Shown here piece by piece: positions 36,486 through 45,721 of a stretch of 64,000 nucleotides of DNA (the first letter of the stretch is position 1; every line of letters begins with the position of its first letter). The position numbers were made by a program, and so were the translations under genes. The DNA is from an uncultured Alphaproteobacteria bacterium. GTDB taxonomy: Bacteria > Pseudomonadota > Alphaproteobacteria > Sphingomonadales > Sphingomonadaceae. The stretch is taken from positions 45,443-109,442 of the forward strand of contig CAIZNH010000008.1 of assembly GCA_903934325.1 (NCBI GenBank), given 5' to 3'. The notes beneath the pieces are model-generated. The model saw nothing but the letters and a program-made list of their open reading frames with translations. It was not told where the DNA came from and ran no database searches.

Positions 36486-37970
36486 ATGGCACATAGAATC
36501 ACGCGCAAGACCCTCGCGGTCGGCGTTGCCGCGCTGGCACTGGCCAGCAGCGTCGGCGTGGCCACGGCGCAGATCCCCGCGTCCTCTGCCCCGATCACGC
36601 CGCAGGAAGCCCGGATGGGCGCAGAATATCACCCGCAGTTCCTCGCCGAATTCGGCGGCGCGATGAGCGGGCCGCAGGCCGCTTACGTGGAGCAGGTGAG
36701 CAAGAATATCGCGGTGCAATCGGGCCTCGGCAATGCGCGCGAGAGCTTTACGGTCAGCCTGCTCAATTCGTCGGTCCACAATGCCTTCGCGGTGCCGGGC
36801 GGCTATATCTACACCACCCGCCAGCTGGTGACGCTGATGAACAACGAGGCGGAACTGGCCGCGGTGATGGGCCACGAGGTCGGCCATGTCGCCGCGCGCC
36901 ATTCGCAGCGGCGGCAGAAGGCGGCGCAGCGCAATTCGATCCTCGGTGTGCTCGGCGCGATCGGCTCCTCGATCCTCTTGGGCGATTCGGGGATCGGCAG
37001 CACCCTGTCGCGCGGGTTTCTCGAAGGCTCGCAGCTCCTCACTCTGCGGTTCTCGCGCAAGCAGGAGCTGGAGGCGGATAATCTCGGCATCCAGTATCTC
37101 GCCCGCGCCGGTTATGATCGCCGCGCGATGAGCACGGTGCTGGCGAGCCTTGCCGCGCAGAACGCGCTGGAAGCGCGGCTGGCAGGGCGCAATGCCAGCG
37201 TGCCCGAATGGGCCTCGACCCACCCCGATCCGGCGAGCCGGGTGCAGGGCGCGCTGGCCAAGGCTGGCGGGGCAGGGGCAAGCGGCGGGATCACCAACCG
37301 CGACACCTTCCTCGCGCGGATCGACGGGCTGCTTTACGGCGACGATCCGGCGCAAGGGATGATCGAAGGCAGCAGCTTCATCCACCCCGAACTGCGCCTC
37401 GCCTTCACCGCGCCCCAGGGCTTCTACATGGTCAACGGCACGCGGGCGGTGGCGATCCAGGGGCAGGGCGGGCAGGCGCAGATGACGCTGGCACCCTATA
37501 ATGGCAATCTCGACACCTATGTGCGCGCTGCCTTCACTGCGCTGGGCGGCGAGCGCGGCAATCTCGCGCCGCAGCAGCTCGAGCGCACGACGGTGAACGG
37601 CCTGCCCGCCGCTTATGGCGTTGCGCGGGTCAGCAATGGTCAGGGACAGGTGGACGTGGTCGTCTACGCCTATGAATTCGCGCGCGACCGGGCTTACCAC
37701 TTCGTCGCGATCGCACCGGCCGGGAGCGCGGCGACCTTCAACCCGATGTTCCAGTCGATGCGCCGGATCTCGGCGGCGGAAGCCGGGGCCGTGGTGCCCA
37801 AGAAGTTGCAGGTGGTGACCGTGGCACGCGGCGACACCATCGCCAGCCTTGCGCGCCGGATGGCCTATCCCAACGAACAGGAAGCTCGCTTCCGCGTTTT
37901 GAATGCGCTGGGCAACACCGCGACCCTGACGCCCGGGCAGAAGGTCAAGCTGGTGGTTAGAGCGCGTTAG
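36486..37970 (+). CDS. Periplasmic M48-family metalloprotease with C-terminal LysM-like segment (BepA-like)
   Basis: 494 aa. The signal peptide ends near residue 28 (VGVATAQ). VMGHEVGHVAARHSQRR contains the HExxH zinc site, with the third ligand Glu in KQELEADNLGIQYL. The central region holds a peptidase-associated domain, and the C-terminal VTVARGDTIASLARRMAYPNEQEARF to LTPGQKVKLVV reads like a LysM-type fold. Related enzymes (BepA/YfgC) act in outer-membrane protein quality control. Here that role is inference. The downstream terminator at 38011 may serve it. Confidence 0.9.
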   Translation: MAHRITRKTLAVGVAALALASSVGVATAQIPASSAPITPQEARMGAEYHPQFLAEFGGAMSGPQAAYVEQVSKNIAVQSGLGNARESFTVSLLNSSVHNAFAVPGGYIYTTRQLVTLMNNEAELAAVMGHEVGHVAARHSQRRQKAAQRNSILGVLGAIGSSILLGDSGIGSTLSRGFLEGSQLLTLRFSRKQELEADNLGIQYLARAGYDRRAMSTVLASLAAQNALEARLAGRNASVPEWASTHPDPASRVQGALAKAGGAGASGGITNRDTFLARIDGLLYGDDPAQGMIEGSSFIHPELRLAFTAPQGFYMVNGTRAVAIQGQGGQAQMTLAPYNGNLDTYVRAAFTALGGERGNLAPQQLERTTVNGLPAAYGVARVSNGQGQVDVVVYAYEFARDRAYHFVAIAPAGSAATFNPMFQSMRRISAAEAGAVVPKKLQVVTVARGDTIASLARRMAYPNEQEARFRVLNALGNTATLTPGQKVKLVVRAR

Positions 37971-38010
37971 ATTTGCGCGGGTTCGCTGTCGCGAACCGCC
38001 CACAAACAAA

Positions 38011-38038
38011 AAGCGGCGGAGGTTGCCCTCCGCCGCTT
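38011..38038. terminator. Bidirectional terminator between the M48 protease and Flp pilin
   Basis: AAGCGGCGGAGG, TTGC, CCTCCGCCGCTT: a perfect 12-bp stem. On the minus strand it is followed by TTTTTGTTTG, so it should end the flp transcript strongly. On plus, CGTGTTTT follows. Confidence 0.88.
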
Positions 38039-38061
38039 CGTGTTTTGGCGAACGCCCGCGA

Positions 38062-38235
38062 TTACGCGTTGGCGGTGTTCAGCGTGGTCGACACGCCGCC
38101 GAAAGTGGTGTTGAGGCTGGTGCCCAGAGCCTGCATGCCGACGATGGCGGCAACGGCGATGAGGGCGGCGATCAGGCCATATTCGATGGCGGTCGCGCCA
38201 GCTTCGTCACGGAAAAGGTTCTTGATGGTGGTCAT
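38062..38235 (-). CDS. Flp-family type IVb pilin
   Basis: 57 aa. The start is ATG 38235, preceded on the minus strand by AGGAGACTAGAC, and the stop is at 38062. The N-terminus TTIKNLFRDEAGATAIEYGL and the hydrophobic LIAALIAVAAIVGMQALG helix match Flp/Fap pilin subunits: the prepilin peptidase cuts after the Gly of the leader and a conserved Glu-Tyr follows in the mature part. Assembled by Tad secretion systems into adhesive pili. No tad or cpa genes are in the window, so assembly genes must be elsewhere. Confidence 0.9.
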   Translation of the reverse strand: MTTIKNLFRDEAGATAIEYGLIAALIAVAAIVGMQALGTSLNTTFGGVSTTLNTANA

Positions 38236-38355
38236 GTCTAGTCTCCTGGTTTCGGTCTTCGGTACCCATACCGTTCCGCTTGGCCCGGCCCGGTGTAGTT
38301 GTGTTTATCTGTGTGCTATTGAGGAATTCCTAACATCGAATACTATTTTCGAAGT

Positions 38356-38538
38356 TCAGCCCCCCATGGCGCCCAGTGTGCTTGTCTCGACAACGCGCCA
38401 CATCGCGATGGTTTCGGTTGCAACTTCTTGCATCCCCACGAGTATGGCCACAATGATGAGGCTCACAATCAGGCCGTATTCGACAGCGGAAGAACCTGAC
38501 GTGTCGGCCTTGATGGTCCTGAGAAGGTTCGTCAGCAT
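38356..38538 (-). CDS. Second, divergent Flp-like pilin
   Basis: 60 aa from MLTNLLRTIKADTSG; a longer in-frame ATG at 38577 is possible. ADTSGSSAVEYGLIVSLIIVAILVG keeps the Gly, Glu-Tyr and hydrophobic helix of Flp pilins but differs strongly from the copy at 38062, and its C-terminal half (EVATETIAMWRVVETSTLGAM) is distinct. It may be a minor pilin. The two genes are in tandem on the minus strand with 120 bp between them. Confidence 0.85.
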   Translation of the reverse strand: MLTNLLRTIKADTSGSSAVEYGLIVSLIIVAILVGMQEVATETIAMWRVVETSTLGAMGG

Positions 38539-38617
38539 CTTGGGTTGATCCGCTTTCCTGCGTCCTGATGCTCTCAAAATCGTAGGTACGGGTTAAGAAA
38601 GAGTTGATGGTCGTCCG

Positions 38618-39082
38618 ATGATTGGAAAAAAAACCGACGCACAGGAAAGCAGGATGCTGGTGGTTGCCGCTGCGATGGAGCGGGGTGACGGGTGCTGGCT
38701 GATGCATTGCCGGCCACCGGGCAAGCACCATGCGGGGCTCTGGGAGTTTCCCGGAGGCAAGGTCGAACCTACTGAAAAATTGGTAGAAGCTCTGGCAAGA
38801 GAGCTGGCTGAAGAGCTCGGCATTACCTGCAATCCGGCGGATTTTGTGCCCGCAGGATTTGCCGAAACAGCATCCGGCGAGGCAGGGCCGGCGATTGTCA
38901 TCCTGCTTTACAGGCTCATCGCATGGCAGGGCGAGCCGGCGGCGCTGGAGGGCGGGGCGACCGCATGGTTCACGCCGGATCAGATAGCCTCGCTCGCCAA
39001 ACCGCCGCTCGATGCGGTGCTCGCTGGGCAGCTGTTCCAAAATCGCGAATTCGCGCCGAACCCCCTTGCCAAGCCTGAATGA
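38618..39082 (+). CDS. mutT: NUDIX hydrolase, MutT-type 8-oxo-dGTP diphosphatase
   Basis: 154 aa. The NUDIX box is intact as GGKVEPTEKLVEALARELAEELG (G-x5-E-x7-REUxEExGU). RPPGKHHAGLWEFPGG before it is the MutT-type context. It sanitises oxidised guanine nucleotides. The gene is divergent from the second flp gene across 79 bp and is followed by tRNA-Arg. An AAGAAAGAG about 20 bp upstream is too distant to be a certain ribosome site, so the start is less sure than the identity. Confidence 0.9.
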   Translation: MIGKKTDAQESRMLVVAAAMERGDGCWLMHCRPPGKHHAGLWEFPGGKVEPTEKLVEALARELAEELGITCNPADFVPAGFAETASGEAGPAIVILLYRLIAWQGEPAALEGGATAWFTPDQIASLAKPPLDAVLAGQLFQNREFAPNPLAKPE

Positions 39083-39108
39083 CCCCCCTAAAGGCCGCCC
39101 CCTAGCGC

Positions 39109-39185
39109 GCACCCGTAGCTCAGCTGGATAGAGCACCAGACTACGAATCTGGGGGTCAGAGGTTCGAATCCTTTCGGGTGCGCCA
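39109..39185 (+). tRNA. tRNA-Arg (anticodon ACG)
   Basis: 77 nt. The 7-bp acceptor stem pairs GCACCCG with CGGGTGC. The D-arm is GCTCAGCTGGATAGAGC. The anticodon stem-loop is CAGA-CTACGAA-TCTG, giving anticodon ACG. The T-arm is GTTCGAATC, and CCA is encoded (39183-39185). The wobble A is presumably modified to inosine. Confidence 0.97.
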
Positions 39186-39192
39186 ACAAAAC

Positions 39193-39220
39193 AGCCGGTC
39201 CTGTCGGGGCCGGCTTTTTT
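39193..39220 (+). terminator. Terminator after tRNA-Arg
   Basis: AGCCGG, an 11-base loop, CCGGCT, then TTTTT and G. It is flanked by AACAAAAC and TTTTTTGTT, which extend the stem. It starts 8 bp after the tRNA. Confidence 0.85.
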
Positions 39221-39295
39221 GTTGGCGGATCATGAAGGGAAGCGAACTTTCGGAACCGGAGCGCCGCAGGCGCGCAGATGACGGAGCGGCGGAGT

Positions 39296-39313
39296 AATCC
39301 TTTCGGATGCGCC
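39296..39313 (+). repeat. Direct repeat of the tRNA-Arg 3' end (att-like)
   Basis: The 18 bases here match the tRNA 3' end at 39167-39184 (AATCCTTTCGGGTGCGCC) at 17 of 18 positions, with G changed to A at the twelfth. The copies are 129 bp apart. Short duplications of tRNA 3' ends are typical attachment-site remnants of integrases. Confidence 0.65.
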
Positions 39314-39364
39314 CCTGCGCTTGCGCCGTTGGCCTTGGCCCGGGTCGGCGCTAGGATTGTGCCC

Positions 39365-40339
39365 ATGGAAACGTCTTTCCCCCGCCGCCTGGCACGCATT
39401 CTCCTCGCGGTCCTGATTGCGGCCGGCATTGCGCAGGCCAGTGCCGCCACCGCCCGGGCGCAAGACCGTGCCGCGGCCGCGCAAGCGGAAGGGGCGGAGG
39501 ATGCGCAATGGACAACGCCGCGCATCACCCGGCCCGGTCTCGCCTATGTGACCTATGAAAGTGCGGCGGCGGCGGCGCGGGTGAGTTTCCATGTCTACAC
39601 GCCGCCCCAGTATGATCGCGAAACCGACCGGCGCTTTCCGGTGCTCTACTGGCTTCACGGAACCGGCGGCGGCGAGCGCGGCATTGCTCCTGTGACCGCC
39701 CATTTCGATGCGGCGATCGCTGCCGGCAAGATTGCGCCGATGATCGCGGTGTTCCCGAACGGCCTTGCGACTGGAATGTGGACCGATTCGGCAGATGGCC
39801 GGCGACCGGTCGAGACGATCCTCGTCAGCGAAATTGTGCCGCAGGTGGATCGTGCCTACCGGACCATCGCCACCGCCGAGGGACGCATCCTCGAAGGGTT
39901 CAGCATGGGCGGCCTCGGTGCTGCCCGCATCGGGTTCAGGCATCCGGGCCTGTTCGGAACGATCTCGATGATCGCGGCAGGCCCGCTTGACCCCGACTTC
40001 GACGGTCCGAGAGCCCGCGGCAATCCCGCGCTGCGCCGCCGTGTGCTGGACGAGGTCCATGGCGGAAGCCTCGCACGCTTCCGGGCCGAGAGCGCATGGG
40101 AGCTGTCGGCGATGCGGGCACGGCAGGATACCGCACCGGGTCCGATGCGGCTTGTGATCGGCACCGCCGACTCCACCGCAGGCGACAACCAGCGATTTCA
40201 CCAGCACCTCGGGCAACAGGGCATCGCGCATGACTATGTCGAGGTTCCCGGCGTCGGACATGATGTCCTCGCCCTGTTTGCCGCGATGGGTGAGAGCAAC
40301 TGGGCCTTCTATCGGCAGGTGACCGGTACGCCGCGTTAA
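39365..40339 (+). CDS. Secreted esterase (esterase D/antigen-85-like alpha/beta-hydrolase)
   Basis: 324 aa. The signal peptide covers residues 1-37 (METSFPRRLARILLAVLIAAG). RFPVLYWLHGTGG is the oxyanion strand, GFSMGGLGAARI carries the nucleophile Ser in G-x-S-x-G, and VPGVGHD supplies the catalytic His. A plausible Asp lies in GTADSTAGDN. The substrate is unknown. It converges on the zincin gene, both stops lying in one TTAA at 40336-40339. Confidence 0.85.
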   Translation: METSFPRRLARILLAVLIAAGIAQASAATARAQDRAAAAQAEGAEDAQWTTPRITRPGLAYVTYESAAAAARVSFHVYTPPQYDRETDRRFPVLYWLHGTGGGERGIAPVTAHFDAAIAAGKIAPMIAVFPNGLATGMWTDSADGRRPVETILVSEIVPQVDRAYRTIATAEGRILEGFSMGGLGAARIGFRHPGLFGTISMIAAGPLDPDFDGPRARGNPALRRRVLDEVHGGSLARFRAESAWELSAMRARQDTAPGPMRLVIGTADSTAGDNQRFHQHLGQQGIAHDYVEVPGVGHDVLALFAAMGESNWAFYRQVTGTPR

Positions 40340-40725
40340 TCCGCGACGCTCGCTTCGAGCGCGTCCATGTCCTCGTCGGACAGGCCGAAATGGTGCCCGG
40401 CTTCATGAATGACGACATGGCGCACCAGTTCGGCAAAGCCGACGCCGGTCTCCTCCATCTCGGCCAGCAGCGGCTGGCGGAACAGGCTGATCACCGGCGG
40501 CAGACGTTCGTGATCCCATTGCGATTGTTCGGTGAGGGCAATGCCTTCATAAAGTCCGGTGAGCTCCCAGGGATCGTCCATGTCGACCCCGTCCAGCTGC
40601 TCGTCGGTGGCGAATTCGGCGATGCGCAGCACGACATCGTCCAGATGCGCGCGGAACGGCTCGGGCAGGCGCGCCAGCACGTCGCGCGCGAGAGCCTCGA
40701 ATTCTGCGACGCTGGGCTCGTGCAC
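40336..40725 (-). CDS. Small zincin-like metallopeptidase (possibly acting on cytoplasmic targets)
   Basis: 129 aa. VIHEAGHHFGLSDEDMDAL is the HExxH-x-x-G-x-x-D signature of the PF06262-type zincin family, whose structures resemble metallopeptidases. It has no signal peptide. Family members are found widely in Actinobacteria and Alphaproteobacteria; the physiological substrate is unknown. It converges on the secreted esterase with a 4-bp overlap of the stops. Confidence 0.88.
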   Translation of the reverse strand: MHEPSVAEFEALARDVLARLPEPFRAHLDDVVLRIAEFATDEQLDGVDMDDPWELTGLYEGIALTEQSQWDHERLPPVISLFRQPLLAEMEETGVGFAELVRHVVIHEAGHHFGLSDEDMDALEASVAD

Positions 40726-40941
40726 GCGGGGCTCCTTATTCGGCTCGCTTTTTGACAGCTGCGGGGGTGAATTGCGTCAATCGCGCCTTACATATCGTAT
40801 TAGGGGCAAGGCCGCCAAAGTCGCAATGGCCGCAAGCGATGCGCATTCGTGCGGAACACGCGGCGGGCTTGGCGGTTGAGCGCTCGACAGGGGGGAAGGG
40901 CGCGGCTGCGCTCCTTACAGATTGCGAAGAAAGACGAGACA

Positions 40942-41562
40942 ATGAATTACGCCTGCGCGCATGATGACGATTTCGATCCGGACAACCCGCTGGGCAAGCC
41001 GGATGTGCCGCCCCACGTGCAGCAGGCGATCCGCACCCTGATCGAATGGGCGGGTGATGATCCCGAGCGCGAAGGCCTGCTCGACACCCCCAAGCGCGTG
41101 GCCCGCGCGTGGCTTGAATATTGCGAGGGCTACAAGGAAGATCCGTCGATCCATCTCAGCCGGCAGTTCACCGAAGTGGGCGGCTATGACGAGATCGTGA
41201 TCCTCAAGGACATTCCCTTCCAGTCGCATTGCGAACATCACATGGCGCCGATCACCGGCAAGGCCGCGATCGCCTATCTGCCGAAGAACAAGGTGGTGGG
41301 CATTTCCAAGCTCGCCCGCGTGCTCCACGGGTTTGCGCACCGCTTGCAGATCCAGGAGCGTCTCACCGCCGAGGTGGCGCAGTGCATCTGGGACCATCTC
41401 GAACCGCATGGCGTGGCCGTGGTGATCGAGGCGCAGCACGGCTGCATGACCGGACGCGGGGTCAAGACCCACGGCGTCGAAATGGTCACCAGCCGCATCC
41501 TCGGCTGCTTCATGGATGATGATCGCAGCCGCAAGGAAGTGATGAGCCTGATGGGCTACTGA
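40942..41562 (+). CDS. folE: GTP cyclohydrolase I
   Basis: 206 aa from MNYACAHDDDFDPD. Zinc ligands lie in SHCEHHMAPITGK and in HGCMTGRGVK, and GISKLARVLHGFAHRLQIQERLT is the family signature. It converts GTP to dihydroneopterin triphosphate, the first folate-synthesis step. I prefer this start over an upstream in-frame Met at 40849, because the family N-terminus starts near here and AGAAAGACGAG precedes it. Confidence 0.96.
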   Translation: MNYACAHDDDFDPDNPLGKPDVPPHVQQAIRTLIEWAGDDPEREGLLDTPKRVARAWLEYCEGYKEDPSIHLSRQFTEVGGYDEIVILKDIPFQSHCEHHMAPITGKAAIAYLPKNKVVGISKLARVLHGFAHRLQIQERLTAEVAQCIWDHLEPHGVAVVIEAQHGCMTGRGVKTHGVEMVTSRILGCFMDDDRSRKEVMSLMGY

Positions 41563-41569
41563 TCCCGCT

Positions 41570-41618
41570 CCCCCTCGGGCCTGCCTGCAAATCTTCGTGA
41601 TTTGGCAGATTGAGGGGG
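41570..41618 (+). terminator. Candidate structured 3' end of folE
   Basis: CCCCCTC (41570-41576) pairs with GAGGGGG (41612-41618). The enclosed part holds a second stem, CAAATC-TTCGT-GATTTG. Only two T follow, so intrinsic termination is uncertain; it could protect the folE mRNA 3' end. Confidence 0.4.
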
Positions 41619-41654
41619 TTCATCCGATATTGCAGAAATTGCAATTGAGGGTGA

Positions 41655-41683
41655 TTGGTCCGGTTCTTCCGGCCTGCTATATT
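41655..41683 (+). promoter_or_regulatory. Candidate sigma70-type promoter for the gene at 41735
   Basis: TTGGTC (41655-41660), a 17-bp spacer and TATATT (41678-41683). Transcription would start near 41690, 45 bp before the ATG. The GGAGAG ribosome-binding site follows at 41721-41726. Confidence 0.45.
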
Positions 41684-41734
41684 GTCCTGTGACGACGGCC
41701 AAAAGGTTCGCGTTTATGCAGGAGAGAAGCAATC

Positions 41735-42178
41735 ATGATGAAACGTGCCCTTATCGGGGCGGCGCTGGCGTCTAGCCTCGCTGCACCCGCACTTGCACTC
41801 GAGCATGAAGTCGTGATCGAACACCCCGCGGGGACAATCGCTGCCGACTATAGCGGTGCGGTGACCATCGAGACCCGTCAGGTGGGGGCCGCAGGCGTTG
41901 CCGGACGTCCCAGCACGCTGGCGTGCGAATGGACAGCGACGCTCAATGTCGAGCGGACCGCCAAGCTCGGTCAGGCGCTCCAGACCCGCCGCACCCTGTC
42001 CCGCGACGATGTCGCCCGCGGGACAAAGCCGGGCTGGTGCGAAACCCAGACCAAGGCGATCGATGCGCTGGTGGCCGCGCGCCGCGACACCTTCCGCACT
42101 GCGATGCTCGAACTGGTCGAGCAGGATCGCAGCGCGATTGTCGCCGAGGCGGACGGCGTGCGCCGCCGCGAGGGCTGA
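41735..42178 (+). CDS. Periplasmic protein of unknown function
   Basis: 147 aa. The signal peptide is MMKRALIGAALASSLAAPALA (two consecutive Met codons, 41735 or 41738). The mature part has two cysteines (TLACEW and GWCETQ) that could pair, and a helical C-terminus. I recognise no family. It is a single-gene unit with its own promoter candidate and a strong terminator 25 bp downstream. Confidence 0.75.
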   Translation: MMKRALIGAALASSLAAPALALEHEVVIEHPAGTIAADYSGAVTIETRQVGAAGVAGRPSTLACEWTATLNVERTAKLGQALQTRRTLSRDDVARGTKPGWCETQTKAIDALVAARRDTFRTAMLELVEQDRSAIVAEADGVRRREG

Positions 42179-42203
42179 CCGCTCAAGGTCTTCCCCGCGA
42201 ACA

Positions 42204-42236
42204 GGGGTGCCTCCCGGCTGGGAGGTGCCCCTTTTT
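42204..42236 (+). terminator. Rho-independent terminator
   Basis: GGGGTGCCTCCC, GGCT, GGGAGGTGCCCC, TTTTT: a perfect 12-bp stem with T-run, 25 bp after the stop at 42178. Confidence 0.92.
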
Positions 42237-42314
42237 CGTATTTGCGCGCGGGGTCAAAGCGGCATAGCCTGCGGATCGGGATCAGCCGGAAGGCATTACC
42301 GAAGGAGATTCTTG

Positions 42315-42851
42315 ATGCTGCGCAAATCCGCCACCCGCCTGTTTCTTTCCGCTGCGCTTGCTGCCGGGCTTGCTGCCTGTTCGGGCGGGGCTCCGGCCGA
42401 TGCGCCTGCCGATGCACCCAGCGATGCCGCTACGCCGGGCGATGTGGCCGCGCCGGTCGATGTGCAGGCAGTGCTCAAGGAACGGCACGACAATTTCGAG
42501 GGCATCGGTGACAGCTTCAAGGCGCTGCGCGGCGAGCTCGAGAAGGATGCGCCCGACTTCACCCTGATCGCCGCCAAGGCGAGCGACATCAACTCCCGCG
42601 CGCTGAAGATCGAAGGCCATTTCCCGGCAGGCACCAGTGTCGATGACGGGCTCAAGACCGAAGCCCTCGCCACGATCTGGCAGCAGCCCGAAGAGTTCAA
42701 GGCCGCTTCCCAGAAGCTGGTCGATGAAAGCGCCAAGCTGGTGACCCTCGCAGGCGGCGGCGACAAGGCCGCTGTTGGCGCGCAGGCTATGGCGATGGGC
42801 GGCGCGTGCAAGGGCTGCCACGACAAGTTCCGGCTCGACGACAAGAAATGA
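42315..42851 (+). CDS. Cytochrome c' (c556-like) lipoprotein
   Basis: 178 aa. A lipoprotein signal peptide ends in the lipobox LAAC, Cys22, followed by an Ala/Asp/Pro-rich linker. The helical domain ends in CKGCHDKFRL, the single C-x2-C-H heme site placed at the C-terminus as in cytochromes c'. It would be membrane-anchored in the periplasm. GAAGGAG lies 7 bp before the ATG. Its stop overlaps the b561 gene (ATGA), so the two proteins probably form an electron-transfer pair. Confidence 0.9.
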   Translation: MLRKSATRLFLSAALAAGLAACSGGAPADAPADAPSDAATPGDVAAPVDVQAVLKERHDNFEGIGDSFKALRGELEKDAPDFTLIAAKASDINSRALKIEGHFPAGTSVDDGLKTEALATIWQQPEEFKAASQKLVDESAKLVTLAGGGDKAAVGAQAMAMGGACKGCHDKFRLDDKK

Positions 42852-43540
42852 GCGAGACGTCCGGTAGCCCGGCGCTCCTGACGCCCGATATCCGGGTGTG
42901 GGACCCTTTGCTGCGCCTCACCCACTGGAGCTTTCCGCTGCTGATTGTCGCCATGTGGTGGACGGCAGAGAACGACAAGTGGGGGCTGCACAAGCGGCTC
43001 GGGCTGGTGCTGCTGGGGGTGCTGGCGTTCCGCTTCGTGTGGGGCTTCATCGGGCCGGAGACCGCGCGCTTTTCGCAATTCGTGAAGGGGCCGCGCGCGG
43101 TGCTGGCCTATTGGCACGGCGGCGCGAGCGCGGGGCCGAGCGCGATCGGGCACTCGCCGATCGGCGGGTGGAGCACGCTTGCGCTGCTGGGGGCGATGCT
43201 GGTGCAGGTCAGCCTCGGACTGTTTGCGGGCGATCCCTTTGACGGGATGACCGGGCCGCTCAATCCGCTGGTCGGGGTGATGCTGGCCGATGCCATCACC
43301 GAAGTGCACGAGGCCTTCTTCAACGTCCTGGCCGGGCTGATCGTGCTGCATCTCGCGGCGATCTGCTGGTATGCGATGAAGGGCAATGATCTGCTGGGCC
43401 CGATGATGGGCGGCACGCGTCCGCCGATGGCGGGGGTGAGCGGGATCGGGCCGATGCCGTGGCTGCGCGGGGGAATCGCGATTGTGCTGGCCGCAGGCTT
43501 TGCCCTGTGGATCACCTTTGGCGTACCGCCTTTGACCTGA
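42848..43540 (+). CDS. Cytochrome b561-family membrane protein
   Basis: 230 aa. About four membrane helices. DPLLRLTHWSFPLLIVAMWW carries the first His, LHKRLGLVLLGVLAFRFVWG the second, and EVHEAFFNVLAGLIVLHLAAICWY two more, the usual b561 heme-ligand layout. Such proteins pass electrons between quinol and a soluble or anchored c-type cytochrome. It is coupled to the cytochrome c' gene and followed by a bidirectional terminator. Confidence 0.9.
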   Translation: MSETSGSPALLTPDIRVWDPLLRLTHWSFPLLIVAMWWTAENDKWGLHKRLGLVLLGVLAFRFVWGFIGPETARFSQFVKGPRAVLAYWHGGASAGPSAIGHSPIGGWSTLALLGAMLVQVSLGLFAGDPFDGMTGPLNPLVGVMLADAITEVHEAFFNVLAGLIVLHLAAICWYAMKGNDLLGPMMGGTRPPMAGVSGIGPMPWLRGGIAIVLAAGFALWITFGVPPLT

Positions 43541-43562
43541 CACACGGGCCAGGCCGACACAC

Positions 43563-43599
43563 AAAAGGGGCGCCTCCCATCGCGGGAAGCGCCCCTTTT
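43563..43599. terminator. Bidirectional terminator between the b561 and peroxiredoxin genes
   Basis: AAAAGGGGCGC (43563-43573) pairs perfectly with GCGCCCCTTTT (43589-43599). It lies between two convergent genes and has a T-run on both strands. Confidence 0.85.
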
Positions 43600-43621
43600 C
43601 GTTGTCCGGTAGATGACGGCC

Positions 43622-44101
43622 TTACAGCTGGCCGAGCATGTGGTCCGCGCTCGAGACCTTGAAGTCGCCCGGCTCTTCGACATTGAGCTGCTCGACCACG
43701 CCATCATTGATGACCATCGAGAAGCGCTGGCCGCGCTTGCCGAGGCCAAAGGCCGAGCCGTCCATCGTGAGGCCGATCGCCTCGACGAAATCGCCATTGC
43801 CGTCAGCCAGCATGGTGATGTCGTCGCTGCCCGCAGCCTTGTTCCACGCGCCCATCACGAAGGGGTCGTTGACGGCGGTGCCGACGATCTCGTCGACGCC
43901 CTTGGCCTTGAGATCGGCGGCCTTCTCGACGAAGCCCGGCAGGTGCTTGGCCGAGCAGGTCGGGGTGAAGGCACCCGGGACCGAGAACAGCGCGACGCGC
44001 TTGCCGGCGAAATAGTCGGAAGACTTGACGGGCTGCGGGCCTTCGGCGGTGGCCTTGATCAGCGTCACTTCGGGGAGCTTGTCGCCAACGGAAATTGTCA
44101 T
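43622..44101 (-). CDS. Peroxiredoxin (Prx5 type)
   Basis: 159 aa. PGAFTPTCSAKHLPGF contains the peroxidatic Cys with the Prx5-type P-x-A-F-T-P-x-C-S motif. RFSMVINDGVV supplies the active-site Arg region. No fused glutaredoxin domain is present. It reduces peroxides with glutathione/glutaredoxin or thioredoxin as reductant. It is divergent from ahcY across an AT-rich intergenic palindrome. Confidence 0.93.
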   Translation of the reverse strand: MTISVGDKLPEVTLIKATAEGPQPVKSSDYFAGKRVALFSVPGAFTPTCSAKHLPGFVEKAADLKAKGVDEIVGTAVNDPFVMGAWNKAAGSDDITMLADGNGDFVEAIGLTMDGSAFGLGKRGQRFSMVINDGVVEQLNVEEPGDFKVSSADHMLGQL

Positions 44102-44175
44102 CGGGGTGTCCTTTGCAAGGTGGGGATGAATGGCCCCTCCTATAGCGCCCCTTACGGAGCGGGCAACAAATAGAC

Positions 44176-44195
44176 ATATAAAGATAAGTTTATAT
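44176..44195. promoter_or_regulatory. AT-rich palindrome upstream of ahcY, candidate operator
   Basis: ATATAAA (44176-44182), GATAAG, TTTATAT (44189-44195), with CA before it. It lies 91 bp before the ahcY ATG and 75 bp before the peroxiredoxin start. From memory, operators of the ArsR-type SahR/SamR methionine-cycle regulators have a similar ATAAAGAT-centred palindrome. That match was not checked against any collection. Confidence 0.5.
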
Positions 44196-44286
44196 TTGCC
44201 TCCCGTCGCCAGTCCGTCTAGGGGCTGCGGTCATCAGCAGAGCGCCGTGCCCCCAATGCGGCGACCTGTCCTCAGGAGATAATCAC

Positions 44287-45711
<1,425 letters not shown>

Positions 45712-45721
45712 TCGCCTGAAA

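Noticed and set aside
44196..44286. Possible SAH or SAM riboswitch upstream of ahcY
   Set aside because: I could not fold the GC-rich leader into the known consensus with its conserved loops; only weak short pairings are present. A covariance-model search would decide.
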